Positions 9,159 to 17,949 of a stretch of 52,388 nucleotides of DNA are shown piece by piece. The notes below the pieces were generated by a model that was given only the letters and a program-made list of their open reading frames with translations, ran no database searches and had not been told where the DNA came from. The translations under genes and the position numbers were made by a program. Numbering within the stretch: position 1 is the first letter of the stretch; each line of letters opens with the position of its first letter. This DNA comes from an uncultured Bacilli bacterium (lineage in GTDB: Bacteria; Bacillota_I; Bacilli_A; RF39; UBA660), in contig CANRGA010000005.1 of NCBI GenBank assembly GCA_947630055.1, positions 1-52,388 on the forward strand, in the 5' to 3' direction.

Positions 9159-10454
9159 TTATATTTGTCTATATACTGCTCTATAACTTACCATTTTGAT
9201 GTTTTCAAGTGTATATGAAGATTTTTCCCATTCCACAAATTCATAACCAGGTTTAGCAGCTGGAGCATACATTGTTAATTTTTCAACATCTCCTCTACGA
9301 CCATAAATGACATCACCACCAAAGTTACTAGATCCAGGTATAGAGAAACCATAACATTCATTCATATCGCAAGTAAATCTAACGAACCAAATAATACCAT
9401 AATCTTTATCAGTAAGTTTTGGATCAAAATCTTTACGTAAAGCATCAATTGGATGTTCTTTTACATCTGATTTAACAGAAGAACTTGCTTGTTTTTGAGC
9501 TGTAATTAATCTATCAGATGTATATTCTACATTTTTTCTTTCCTCTTCTGCTTTTAATCTTTCTTCCAAACCAGCAGTTGATTCTCTAGCAGCTCTTTCT
9601 TGAGCTTCTTTTTCTGCTGCTTCTTTTTCGGCTTGTTCTTTAGCTAATCTTTCTGCTCTTTTTTTAGCAACTTCTTCTTCTTTAGCTTTCATTTGAGCTT
9701 CATATTCAGCTTTATCTCTTTCTTCACCTTTTTTAGCTAATTCTAACATTCTTTGGAATTTTGCAGCTTCCTCAGCTTGTCTTTTTGCTTCTTCTTCTTT
9801 TAATCTTTGAGCTTCCTCAGCAGCTTTCTTAGCTTTTTCTTCAGCAATTTTTCTTGCTTCTTCAGCCTTTCTAGCAGCTTCTTCAGCAGCTTTTCTTTCT
9901 TCTTCTGCTTTTCTTTCTGCCTCTATTGCGGCTTGTTTTTTAGCTTCTGCTTCTTTTTTTGCATCTTCTGCTCTTTGAGCTTCTTCTTTGGCTGCTTTTA
10001 ATTTAGCTTCAGCAGCTTTCTTTTCAGCAGCAGTTTTGGCAGCTTTTAATTCAGCTTCAGCTTCCTTTTTTGCTTCTTTAGCCTTTTCGGCAGCTTTTTC
10101 GGCTTTTTCAACTGCTTTTTCTGCTTCTTTTTTATCATTTTGAGCATTAGCAATTTCTTTACTTGCAGCTTCTACTTTAGCTTCTGCTTGTTTAATTTCT
10201 TTAGATGCACTAGCAACCTCTTCATTAGCTGCAATCGCTTCTTTTTTTGCCTCTACTACTTCTTCACTATCATCTGCCATAATTTCAATTGTAGCATTTT
10301 CGGCAAAATGTAATGCTTCTTCATTATTTACCTCATTAACCAATGAAGCATCATATTTTTTATTATTGTTTGTTGCTACTACATAAGCACCAGCAGCAGC
10401 TAAGCCAGAAACTAATACTAAGCCTGTAACAGATTTAACTGATAATTTTTTCAT
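9159..10454 (-). CDS. membrane-anchored Ala/Glu/Lys coiled-coil envelope protein
   Basis: A 431-residue protein. Residues about 4-28 (VKSVTGLVLVSGLAAAGAYVVAT) form a signal anchor with no lipobox. Residues about 55-320 are an almost unbroken charged helix of A, E, K and R, built from degenerate repeats such as EEARKAEEARK and AEEERKAAEEA, which predicts a very long coiled coil. Residues about 345-431 are a compact C-terminal domain. It contains the pair CDMNEC and ends GYEFVEWEKSSYTLENIKMVSYRAVYRQ, similar in pattern to InlB B-repeat/Listeria-Bacteroides repeat domains. The likely picture is a rod spanning the envelope with a small exposed head; TolA-like rods are an architectural analogy only. 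It has its own promoter and terminator. Confidence 0.75.
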   Translation of the reverse strand: MKKLSVKSVTGLVLVSGLAAAGAYVVATNNNKKYDASLVNEVNNEEALHFAENATIEIMADDSEEVVEAKKEAIAANEEVASASKEIKQAEAKVEAASKEIANAQNDKKEAEKAVEKAEKAAEKAKEAKKEAEAELKAAKTAAEKKAAEAKLKAAKEEAQRAEDAKKEAEAKKQAAIEAERKAEEERKAAEEAARKAEEARKIAEEKAKKAAEEAQRLKEEEAKRQAEEAAKFQRMLELAKKGEERDKAEYEAQMKAKEEEVAKKRAERLAKEQAEKEAAEKEAQERAARESTAGLEERLKAEEERKNVEYTSDRLITAQKQASSSVKSDVKEHPIDALRKDFDPKLTDKDYGIIWFVRFTCDMNECYGFSIPGSSNFGGDVIYGRRGDVEKLTMYAPAAKPGYEFVEWEKSSYTLENIKMVSYRAVYRQI

Positions 10455-10678
10455 AAATTTTCCCTCTTTCTCACTAAACTCTTATTTATAACTCAATTAT
10501 AAGGTAATATATGTTAAATGTAAAGAAATATTACCACAAAAGTGTAAACCAACCAACAATATATTTACATTTCAATTTTTTAATTTATACTTTGTATTTA
10601 TATTATATATTAAAATTATATATCTATACTATATTATATTCGTCAATATGCAAGTGTGTTTTCTAAATTGACAGATAT
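10455..10678. promoter_or_regulatory. intergenic region with the promoter of the coiled-coil gene
   Basis: On the minus strand TTTACA (10524-10519), 17 bases, and TATAAT (10501-10496) give a good sigma-A promoter about 42 bases before the ATG. The rest (10525-10678) is very A+T-rich; I see no gene and no clear terminator for the upstream KilA-N gene, so some read-through is possible. Confidence 0.7.
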
Positions 10679-11551
10679 TTATTTAGTTTCAATTAAGTAT
10701 TTATCAATATTTTCTAATTCTTTTATTCCATTATTATTCTTTAAGATTTCCATTTGATTTCTAGCAGAATCATTAAGTTTTATTAATCTTTCTTTTTGTG
10801 ATAATCCTAATTTAATAAATTCAGCATTAGAGTTTTCTAAATTATTTAATATGACTAAATGTACTAAATCAGTATAATCTCTAATATTTCCATCTTTAGC
10901 CAATTCTGGATTAATTTCTCTCCATTCTTTTGCTGTCATACCAAATAATGCAACATTTAATACATCAGCCTCTTCTGCATACACATATTGTTTTTGTTTT
11001 TCAGTTAATAATGGTACAATATAATTTTTTATGGCATCTGTATGAACTAAATAATTAGTTTTAGATAAAACTCTATTAGCATGCCATTCAATTTTCTCTT
11101 GATAAGCCTCATTCTTTTTTAATCTTTCAAATTCTTTAATCAAATATAATTTAAAAGTAGGACTTAACCAACTAGCAAATTCAAATGCTATATCAGGATG
11201 AGCAAATGTTCCTATGCTATATTTTCCTCCCTTAGAATAAATTCCTATAGCATTTGTTCTATCAATCCATCTTTTAGGGCTTAAAGTAAATGATGAATAA
11301 CCAACTTCATTATTTTTAATTTCACGGAATTCCGTGAAATTAAAATTTTCATTATTTAATTGTTCCCATAAGCCTATATAATCAAATGTTCCTTTATTAC
11401 TCATCCAATGTATGATAACATTAGCAGGATTTTCAGGATTAGAATATTTTGCTAAATCAGTTAATGATATATAGTCGGTATTACCAATTCTTAAAATACC
11501 TATTTTATTGTTATTAACATTTATTTCTGTTTTAATTAACTCTTTTTTCAT
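10679..11551 (-). CDS. KilA-N domain protein
   Basis: A 290-residue protein. Residues about 10-150 are a KilA-N DNA-binding domain, recognisable by YISLTDLAKYSNPENPANVI, FTLSPKRWIDRTNAIGIYSK and HPDIAFEFASWLSPTFKLYLIKEF. The second half is helical and of unknown role. KilA-N proteins occur in phages and DNA viruses and, singly, in many gut bacteria. No phage genes surround it. The ATG follows GGGAGG. Bases 11315-11346 inside the gene form a perfect 32-base palindrome coding FNFTEFREIK, in the segment between the two KilA-N blocks. Confidence 0.88.
   Translation of the reverse strand: MKKELIKTEINVNNNKIGILRIGNTDYISLTDLAKYSNPENPANVIIHWMSNKGTFDYIGLWEQLNNENFNFTEFREIKNNEVGYSSFTLSPKRWIDRTNAIGIYSKGGKYSIGTFAHPDIAFEFASWLSPTFKLYLIKEFERLKKNEAYQEKIEWHANRVLSKTNYLVHTDAIKNYIVPLLTEKQKQYVYAEEADVLNVALFGMTAKEWREINPELAKDGNIRDYTDLVHLVILNNLENSNAEFIKLGLSQKERLIKLNDSARNQMEILKNNNGIKELENIDKYLIETK
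11315..11346. repeat. 32-base perfect palindrome inside the KilA-N gene
   Basis: Sixteen bases, TTTTAATTTCACGGAA, are followed directly by their exact reverse complement. It contains an EcoRI-type core GAATTC. It is translated in frame and breaks no motif. Confidence 0.92.
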
Positions 11552-11771
11552 ACAAAACCTCCCATAATAAATATTTTAAATAATAATTAAAACTACTTTT
11601 CTAAATAAATATTATCATATATTTAAACATTTTAAAACTCGGTATAAAAAAGTTTAAATTATCTATCAATCTTATATATTATGATAAACTACAAATTTAA
11701 TGATTCAATGTATAAAAATATATTTTTTTTAAACATTTTAATTATCTAATAACTTATGATAAAATATATCT

Positions 11772-12014
11772 ATGGAGAAATGCAAATTGAAATTTATTAA
11801 TTTAGAACTTAATCCAGCGCTTCTTTATACTACCTATGATAGAAAACATTCTTTTTATGAGGATGTTTTGCCTAGTGAAAGAGTTGAGGCACAAGGAGTT
11901 ATGCCTGCGAATGTTTTTGACCTAGAGCCAGACGAATATATTATTAAAGATGGTAAAATACTTAAATTAACTTTGACTAAAAATAATAATAATAATAATA
12001 AATTGAAAAAATAA
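11772..12014 (+). CDS. small orphan protein
   Basis: An 80-residue frame that I do not recognise. It is mostly hydrophilic, with PALLYTTYDRKHSFYEDVLPSE, then GVMPANVFDLEPDEYIIKDG, and ends in a short Asn run encoded by an AAT repeat. The alternative start is the TTG at 11787, which is better placed relative to GGAG (nine bases) and would give a 75-residue protein starting MKFINLELNPALLY. It is transcribed divergently from the KilA-N gene and followed by a strong terminator, which supports it being real. Confidence 0.55.
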   Translation: MEKCKLKFINLELNPALLYTTYDRKHSFYEDVLPSERVEAQGVMPANVFDLEPDEYIIKDGKILKLTLTKNNNNNNKLKK

Positions 12015-12055
12015 AAATATATTTAAATCTAAAAAAATAATTATTAATATTTAAC

Positions 12056-12101
12056 CCTTAGATATTTTGAAAATATGCAAAAATATCTAAGGCGTTTTTT
12101 T
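12056..12101 (+). terminator. terminator after the small orphan gene
   Basis: The 13-base stem CCTTAGATATTTT / AAAATATCTAAGG is followed by CG and T7. Confidence 0.9.
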
Positions 12102-12104
12102 ATG

Positions 12105-12172
12105 AAAAAACGGCTTCTTCCAAGTTAAAGAATATATTTTATTATACATTCTTTTTCTAACTTTTCGAAGCC
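12105..12172 (-). terminator. terminator of the tRNA-Thr transcript
   Basis: On the minus strand GGCTTC (12172-12167) pairs with GAAGCC (12117-12112), followed by a T6 run. The long interior also pairs partly (AGTTAGAAAAAGAAT with ATTCTTTAACTT), giving a long imperfect hairpin. Confidence 0.7.
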
Positions 12173-12187
12173 ATTTCCTATCTATCT

Positions 12188-12260
12188 GGTGCCAAATGCG
12201 AGAATCGAACTCACAGCTAAGCATTACGAGTGCCTTGTTTTACCATTAAACTAATTTGGC
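12188..12260 (-). tRNA. tRNA-Thr (anticodon CGT)
   Basis: The acceptor stem GCCAAAT/ATTTGGC closes a cloverleaf. The D arm is GTTT/AAAC. The anticodon stem AGGCA/TGCTT carries loop CTCGTAA, so the anticodon is CGU for ACG. The T arm is GTGAG/CTCGC with TTCGATT. CCA is encoded at 12187-12185. It lies just after the NahK-like gene on the same strand and may be co-transcribed with uvrC. Confidence 0.95.
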
Positions 12261-12281
12261 ATTAAACTTACAATAGTAAGT

Positions 12282-13439
12282 TTATATAATTTTTCTAATT
12301 TTTCCTTTATGCTTTTTATAACACTCTTTAATAAATTTTTCAATAGCTGGCATGTTTTTTTCAATATCTTTAGCAAGGGCTAATTGATTTTGGGCTCTTT
12401 CTAAATTATGTCTTTCTCTTTTTGGATCTACTTTAAAATAAATATCGCCACAAATATAATCATCTAAGAATCTAATTGCTAGTTCTAGTGTAATAATTCT
12501 AATTGATTCACCCATTAAAGCTACTTCACTTTCGGTAATACAAGGAGCCATCTCACTTAAAAATCCATCAGTATAAGCCTCAAATAATTCTAAATCTAAA
12601 TGAACTTTACTTAAATCAGTTTCATTTTCAAAAGCTGTCGCTGCCGTTGATCTAATGCCATCACCATAATCAAAAAGCATACTACCTGGCATAACCGTAT
12701 CTAAATCAATAACGGCTAAAAATTCATTCGTATCTTTATCCATCATCACATTATTGACTTTAGTATCATTATGAGTTACTCGCCAAGGAATACGATTAGA
12801 TCTTAAGGCATTAATAATTTTAGGATAGCGATTTTTATTACGATATATTGTATAAAATTCTTGCCCTATATCATCAGCTCTTTTTTTAAAATCTTTAAAA
12901 ATATCATTTTCTAATTTAGCATATCTTGTTGGAGTATCATGAAAGCCAGGAATTGTTTCTTCTAAAGAGAAAATTGGAAAATCTCTAAGTAACATTTGAA
13001 AATTACCAAAAGCTTGACCAACTTTATAAGCAATATCAGGACTTTTTACCATATCATATGATACAGCATTTTCTATATAATCATAAACTCTATAATAATC
13101 ACGATCATCAACTTCTGTTACATGACAATAAATATCATCATCTTTAGTCCTTATTAAATGAAGTGATTTATGAGTTGTATCATTTAAAGAAGTAAGTTCA
13201 TTTTCTAAATGAAGCGTAACATTTTCAATATTATGCATTAAAATATTAGGATCTTTAAAAACTGTAGTATTAATTTTTTGAATAATATATCGTTTTACTA
13301 TACCATAATTCTCTAACATAGTTACCACGTAGGTACTATTAATATTACCAGTATGATTTTCTTCTATCTTAATACATTTACCTTTAATATTATAATTTTT
13401 TAATATATCGTTTATTTTATTTTCAGTTTCTTTATTCAT
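12282..13439 (-). CDS. APH-family sugar kinase, N-acetylhexosamine 1-kinase (NahK)-like
   Basis: A 385-residue phosphotransferase with an aminoglycoside-phosphotransferase fold. It has the catalytic loop THNDTKVNNVMMD and the metal-binding AVIDLDTVMPG followed by LFDYGDGIRS. The DTVMPG block is typical of NahK, which phosphorylates GlcNAc/GalNAc at C1; substrate is inferred. The start is ATG at 13439 because AAAGGAG sits just upstream; it overlaps the uvrC stop by eight bases. A sugar-salvage role would fit a mucus habitat, but no lacto-N-biose pathway gene is nearby. Confidence 0.82.
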   Translation of the reverse strand: MNKETENKINDILKNYNIKGKCIKIEENHTGNINSTYVVTMLENYGIVKRYIIQKINTTVFKDPNILMHNIENVTLHLENELTSLNDTTHKSLHLIRTKDDDIYCHVTEVDDRDYYRVYDYIENAVSYDMVKSPDIAYKVGQAFGNFQMLLRDFPIFSLEETIPGFHDTPTRYAKLENDIFKDFKKRADDIGQEFYTIYRNKNRYPKIINALRSNRIPWRVTHNDTKVNNVMMDKDTNEFLAVIDLDTVMPGSMLFDYGDGIRSTAATAFENETDLSKVHLDLELFEAYTDGFLSEMAPCITESEVALMGESIRIITLELAIRFLDDYICGDIYFKVDPKRERHNLERAQNQLALAKDIEKNMPAIEKFIKECYKKHKGKIRKII

Positions 13440-15222
13440 TGCTATTCTCCTTTTTTGCTTCATCTTTAGCTTTTAAATATTTTTGTAACTCAATAGCAAC
13501 CCCTTCTGGTATAATTTGCGATAACTCTTCAACACTAGCATTCTTAATATTATTTATATTACCATATTTTTTAATTAATTCTTTTTTACGAACACTTCCG
13601 ATACCTTCAATATTATCTAATACACTACTGATACTTCCTTTACTTCTTAAAGTTTTATGATAAGTAATCGTAAACCTATGCACTTCATCTTGAATACGTG
13701 TTAAATAATGGAATATATTACTATCTTTATCGAGTTCAATAATTTGATAAGTATCTCCATCAATTAGTTCATTCGTTCTATGCTTATCATTTTTCTTTAA
13801 ACCCACTACTTTAATATGTAAATTTAAACTATTTAAAGTATCTAGACAAGCATTAATTTGATTTATACCACCATCTACGATAATTAAATCAGGTAATTCT
13901 GTTTTTTCTAAAAGAGCCCTGTAGTATCTTCTATAAATAACTTCTTTCATCGTATTATAATCATCATTTTTATCAACACTTACTTTATATTTTCGATAAT
14001 CTTTTTTATAAGGTAATCCTTCTTTAAAAACCACCATGCCACTTACGGAATATGAACCAAAAAGATTCGAGTTATCAAAAGCATCAATTCTTCTTAAATT
14101 ATCTAGATGTAATAACTCTCTTAAATTTTCATTAGCATTAACTGTTCTTAACTCTTCTCTTTCTACTCTTGTAATTTCATTTTCTAAATAAATCTTCGCA
14201 TTAGTTTTAGCCATATCTAATAATTTTTTCTTTATCCCTTTTTCCGGAATAACAAAATAAGTATTAATTAAATCACTTAAAATATCACTAAAAACATCAC
14301 TACTTACAATTATTTCTTTTGGTATTTCATGTTTAGTATAAAAATTCATTATATAATAATTTAATTCTTCTTCCGGATCTATTTTAATGGTAAGTATTTC
14401 ATTATGACTACCAATTAATTTGTTATTTCTAATAAATAAAATATTTATACCAATATGGCCTTTATCTAAATAGGTACCAATAATATCTCTGTTAACAAAA
14501 TCATGTAATTCTACTTTTTGTTTATCTAATACAACATTGATATAATGAAGTTCTTCAGTAAGTTCCTTCGCCATTTCATAATTAAGCGTATCAGAATAAA
14601 TTTTAATTTTTTCCATTATTTTATTTTTTAAAATTTTATCATTACCTCTTAAGAAGCCTAGAATTTCTTCTTCCATTATTTTTAATTTATCAGGATCAAC
14701 ATTTTTCGTGCAATAACCAAGACATTCCCCAATATGATAATATAAACATACTTGTTTAGGCATACCTTCACATTTTTTTAAAGGATACAAACGATTAATT
14801 AATTTAACTATTCTTCTTGCGGCATAAGCATTAGGATATGGGCCAAATATTAATTTTTTATCTCTTCTTTTAATATTTAAGTATCTTGCTACTTTTACTT
14901 TTGGATAAGGTTTAGAGATATATTCAATATAAGGATAACTTTTATCATCTTTAAGCAATATATTATATTTAGGATTATATTCTTTAATTAAATTTATTTC
15001 GGTAATAAAGGCTTCGGTTTCTGATCCTGTTACAATATAAGTAAAATCAACTACTTCAGAAACCATTTTTCTAGTTTTACCGGTAACAGTTCCTTTAAAA
15101 TAACTATTTACTCTTTTATATAAATCTTTAGCTTTACCCACATAAATAATTATGCCATTTTTATCGCGCATTTGATAACTGCCAGGTAGATGTGGTACTA
15201 ATTTTAATTTTTCTTCTAACAT
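13432..15222 (-). CDS. uvrC: excinuclease ABC subunit C
   Basis: A 596-residue nucleotide-excision repair nuclease that makes both cuts around a lesion with UvrAB. The GIY-YIG domain is at the N-terminus (LPGSYQMRDKNGIIIYVGKA). A UVR segment near residue 215 is followed by the RNase H-like second nuclease (DAFDNSNLFGSYSVSGMVVF) and a C-terminal helix-hairpin-helix pair (IEGIGSVRKKELIKKYG). The start is ATG at 15222, with GGTG six bases upstream; four extra codons lie before it. Confidence 0.97.
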   Translation of the reverse strand: MLEEKLKLVPHLPGSYQMRDKNGIIIYVGKAKDLYKRVNSYFKGTVTGKTRKMVSEVVDFTYIVTGSETEAFITEINLIKEYNPKYNILLKDDKSYPYIEYISKPYPKVKVARYLNIKRRDKKLIFGPYPNAYAARRIVKLINRLYPLKKCEGMPKQVCLYYHIGECLGYCTKNVDPDKLKIMEEEILGFLRGNDKILKNKIMEKIKIYSDTLNYEMAKELTEELHYINVVLDKQKVELHDFVNRDIIGTYLDKGHIGINILFIRNNKLIGSHNEILTIKIDPEEELNYYIMNFYTKHEIPKEIIVSSDVFSDILSDLINTYFVIPEKGIKKKLLDMAKTNAKIYLENEITRVEREELRTVNANENLRELLHLDNLRRIDAFDNSNLFGSYSVSGMVVFKEGLPYKKDYRKYKVSVDKNDDYNTMKEVIYRRYYRALLEKTELPDLIIVDGGINQINACLDTLNSLNLHIKVVGLKKNDKHRTNELIDGDTYQIIELDKDSNIFHYLTRIQDEVHRFTITYHKTLRSKGSISSVLDNIEGIGSVRKKELIKKYGNINNIKNASVEELSQIIPEGVAIELQKYLKAKDEAKKENSNE

Positions 15223-15290
15223 ATGCTTCACCACTTTTATGTAAATCTTATTAATATCTTTCCCTTTTCAACTAAATTATACCATGTATT

Positions 15291-16424
15291 TTAAATATTT
15301 CTACTTGCTAATTTTTCCATTATATTCTTGATAAATTGATTAAAATCATCAATTACTATTTCAATTTCATTATATTTTGGGGTATTTTCTTGATGAATAT
15401 CTAAAATATCTCTGGTTACTAAAAAGCTTTTATATTCTTCAATAGATTTTAAAATTTCTTCTTTACTAACATTATTTAAAATATCTTTTTCAATCTTTAT
15501 TTTAAAATAATTTAATAGTCGCATTTCTATCCCTGCTAAAATATTTCGTGGAGAATCCTTATCTAAATTAAAATTGATTTCTATTAATTCAAACAAAAAT
15601 AATGCTTCATCAAAATCTGGAGCAAATTCACATAGTTTTTTGGCAATCTCTTTAATACCTAAATTATTAAAATAAGACTCTATCATAACAGATTTACCCA
15701 CTATTAAAATAAGCTGATTTACAAGCATTTCTTCAACGAAATAATTACAAGGAATTTCCTTAGTATTAGGTACACAAGCATTAGCTAAATACTCGGTAAA
15801 TCCTTCCGTTAAACCACGATTTCTTTCATAATTATTAGCGGGATATTTATCAAACCCACAAACAAAACCTTGGCCTTTGCCAAAATATTTACTACTTGCC
15901 ATATGAAATAATTCATGAATTAAATCATGACTAATATTTGACCATAAAAACTCATCTGGATTAGGCATACTTTGGGCCATTAATCGATATTGTCTAATGG
16001 AATCAGGATCAGAAAATATGGCATTATGTTCGACATCATAACCAGCCATAAAATCATCTTTCTCTTCTGTAGTAATTGATTCATCTAAAACTTGTAAATT
16101 AAAATTAATTTTTAAAGTTGGAAAATTAGTATAAAAATTACTATGACAATTTTTGGAAACTTTTGTACCTAAATATTCAAAAAAGATATATAAATAATTG
16201 TCCATTTTTGCAGCTATATCATTATTTTCAACTGGCGTATCTTTTCTTTCCGAATAATATATACTTGAATTATTTCTATTTAAATATTTTTCTAGCTCTT
16301 TTATTTCTTGTTCATTTAAAGAAATATATTGATTATCAACTAATTTTTTATAAACTAATTTATTATCTTCTTTAACTATATAAATTCTCTTGATACTAAA
16401 ATTAGGTATTTCAAAATAAATCAT
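15291..16424 (-). CDS. putative zinc metallopeptidase-like cytoplasmic protein
   Basis: A 377-residue protein I cannot place in a named family. It carries LIHELFHMASSKYF (HELFH at residues 170-174) and, 33 residues on, GLTEGFTEYLANA, which together look like the HExxH plus glutamate zinc site of gluzincin-type peptidases. There is no signal peptide and no membrane segment, so it should be cytoplasmic or released by another route. The N-terminal 60 residues look like a small beta domain with IKRIYIVKEDNKLVYKKL. The ATG follows AGGGTGTGATAAG. It sits alone between uvrC and the divergent yigZ-like gene. Peptidase activity is inference from the motif. Confidence 0.6.
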   Translation of the reverse strand: MIYFEIPNFSIKRIYIVKEDNKLVYKKLVDNQYISLNEQEIKELEKYLNRNNSSIYYSERKDTPVENNDIAAKMDNYLYIFFEYLGTKVSKNCHSNFYTNFPTLKINFNLQVLDESITTEEKDDFMAGYDVEHNAIFSDPDSIRQYRLMAQSMPNPDEFLWSNISHDLIHELFHMASSKYFGKGQGFVCGFDKYPANNYERNRGLTEGFTEYLANACVPNTKEIPCNYFVEEMLVNQLILIVGKSVMIESYFNNLGIKEIAKKLCEFAPDFDEALFLFELIEINFNLDKDSPRNILAGIEMRLLNYFKIKIEKDILNNVSKEEILKSIEEYKSFLVTRDILDIHQENTPKYNEIEIVIDDFNQFIKNIMEKLASRNI

Positions 16425-16494
16425 CTTATCACACCCTATATATTTAAATTATACCATAAATAAATTTTATGATAAAATATATTTAGGTGAAATT

Positions 16495-16851
16495 ATGAAA
16501 TTAATTAATACTTGTACATTAGAGGTAAAAAAATCTAAATTTATTGCGTATTATTATGAAGTAAAAACGAAAGAAGAAGTAGATAATATTTTAAAAGATA
16601 TAAAATTAGAACATAAAAAAGCAAAACATATTCCTTATGCTTATAAAATAGATAATATAGTTAAAAAAAGTGATGATAAAGAACCTAGTAATACAGCTGG
16701 TACACCAATATACAATATCATTATGCAAAATAATTTAAACAACGCTTTAATATTAGTGGTAAGATATTTTGGTGGTACTCTTTTAGGTGCTGGACTACTT
16801 ACGAGAACTTATTTAAACAGTGCCAAAGAAGTCATTAAAAAAGTGGATTAA
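16495..16851 (+). CDS. YigZ/IMPACT N-terminal domain protein, short form
   Basis: A 118-residue protein consisting of the UPF0029/Impact N-terminal domain only. It has KSKFIAYYYEVKTKEEV, AKHIPYAYKI, DDKEPSNTAGTPIY and LVVRYFGGTLLGAGLLTRTY, the usual signature. Most bacterial YigZ proteins are about 200 residues with a second DUF1949 domain, which is absent here: the frame ends KKVD then TAA. AGGTGAAATT precedes the ATG. It converges on thioredoxin; the two frames overlap by four bases. Confidence 0.88.
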   Translation: MKLINTCTLEVKKSKFIAYYYEVKTKEEVDNILKDIKLEHKKAKHIPYAYKIDNIVKKSDDKEPSNTAGTPIYNIIMQNNLNNALILVVRYFGGTLLGAGLLTRTYLNSAKEVIKKVD

Positions 16852-17153
16852 TTTCCACTTATTTTTTGATATAATTCTTTTATTTCATCAGCATTTTTAT
16901 AACCAATAACTCTTTCTTTTAGTTCCCCATCTTTAAAGAAACATAATGTTGGAACACTCATAATACCAAATTTTTGCGCTAAATCCATAAATTTATCAGC
17001 ATCTATTTTTAAAACATCTATATAGTCAATTTCTTCTAATACCGGTGCTAACATTTTACAAGGTCCACACCATTCAGTATAAAAATCTACTAAAATAAAA
17101 CCTTTTTCTATTTCTTTAGTAAAATCAGCACTATTTTCTAAATGTTTAACCAT
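16848..17153 (-). CDS. trx: thioredoxin
   Basis: A 101-residue thioredoxin-fold protein with the redox site WCGPCK (about residues 28-33) and the cis-proline motif MSVPTLCFFKDG. It is cytoplasmic, with no signal. The ATG lies inside the end of the cvpA-like gene (16-base overlap) and has AGAGGC upstream, so the two are translationally coupled. Confidence 0.95.
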   Translation of the reverse strand: MVKHLENSADFTKEIEKGFILVDFYTEWCGPCKMLAPVLEEIDYIDVLKIDADKFMDLAQKFGIMSVPTLCFFKDGELKERVIGYKNADEIKELYQKISGN

Positions 17154-17875
17154 AAATCAGCCTCTTTACCAAACATTACATTTCCTAAATTAATTTTACC
17201 AGAATCAATTAATTCTTGGGCTTTTTCCTTAGTTATTAAACCATTTGTGATTTCAATTTGTAATATTCTTAAATTTAAATCTTCAGTTGTTTTAGTTTCA
17301 TCTTTTTCAAAATCTTCGACATCTTTATAAATATTTTTAATGGTACTAATAGTTCCTTCAAAAACACTATTTACTATTGGTGTTTCATCTAGCATAAATG
17401 TTGCTACTTTACTACCAAGAATAAAACTTGATGTAACATTAAAAGCACTTAAGATAAATAATACTAAGTATAAATATACCCATGATTCTAATAAACCTAC
17501 TAAGGCTCCTAAAATTTTTGAAGGAATAATCCAAATTACCGTAAATTTTAAAAGCATATCAATAAATCCAGTAATAGAAATTATGATATTTAATACGCAA
17601 TATAATATAATAAATACAAAGATAAAAGAAATTATATTATATATTAGTATATTTACTGAACTAAGGCCATTTAAACCAGCAAAATTTAAAAATGGCATTG
17701 TATCAATTAAAAAATTAGCTATAAATGTTTTTAAATAAAAACTTAAAATTACTACTGCAATTAAGCCAATAAAATTAACTAATGATTTTATTAACCCTTT
17801 CCGCCAACCAGCATATGTTCCAAGTAAAAGAAATACAATTATTAAAATATCGACAACTGTACTCAATTTTATCAT
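17138..17875 (-). CDS. CvpA-family membrane protein
   Basis: A 245-residue protein with four membrane segments; the first part VDILIIVFLLLGTYAGWRKG and the positions of loops match the CvpA family. CvpA was named for colicin V production and is linked to envelope robustness; mechanism is unsettled. The C-terminal 60 residues are a charged cytoplasmic tail ending in a short-C-terminal-domain-like helix (NGLITKEKAQELIDSGKINL). The ATG follows AGGAGATGATAAA. It is divergent from rnhC. Confidence 0.85.
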   Translation of the reverse strand: MIKLSTVVDILIIVFLLLGTYAGWRKGLIKSLVNFIGLIAVVILSFYLKTFIANFLIDTMPFLNFAGLNGLSSVNILIYNIISFIFVFIILYCVLNIIISITGFIDMLLKFTVIWIIPSKILGALVGLLESWVYLYLVLFILSAFNVTSSFILGSKVATFMLDETPIVNSVFEGTISTIKNIYKDVEDFEKDETKTTEDLNLRILQIEITNGLITKEKAQELIDSGKINLGNVMFGKEADLWLNI

Positions 17876-17949
17876 CTCCTATTATAAATTATATTATATT
17901 TATAATGAAAAATAAAGAAGTTTATGTTAAAATTACTTTGAGGTGTAAA

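Noticed and set aside
9807-10001. Open frame on the plus strand inside the coiled-coil gene, rich in Ser and Phe
   Set aside because: It is the complement of the GCT/GAA/AAA codon repeats; no ribosome site and a composition of pure S/F/C.
10679-11551. Prophage, suggested by the KilA-N gene
   Set aside because: No integrase, terminase, capsid or lysis genes lie on either side; KilA-N genes occur alone in many gut bacteria.
11984-12003. AAT trinucleotide repeat at the end of the small orphan gene as a phase switch
   Set aside because: Changes in multiples of three would keep the frame and only alter an Asn run near the C-terminus.
17340-17738. 132-codon plus-strand frame opposite the CvpA-like gene
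   Set aside because: The minus strand has the membrane pattern, ribosome site and family match; the plus frame has none.
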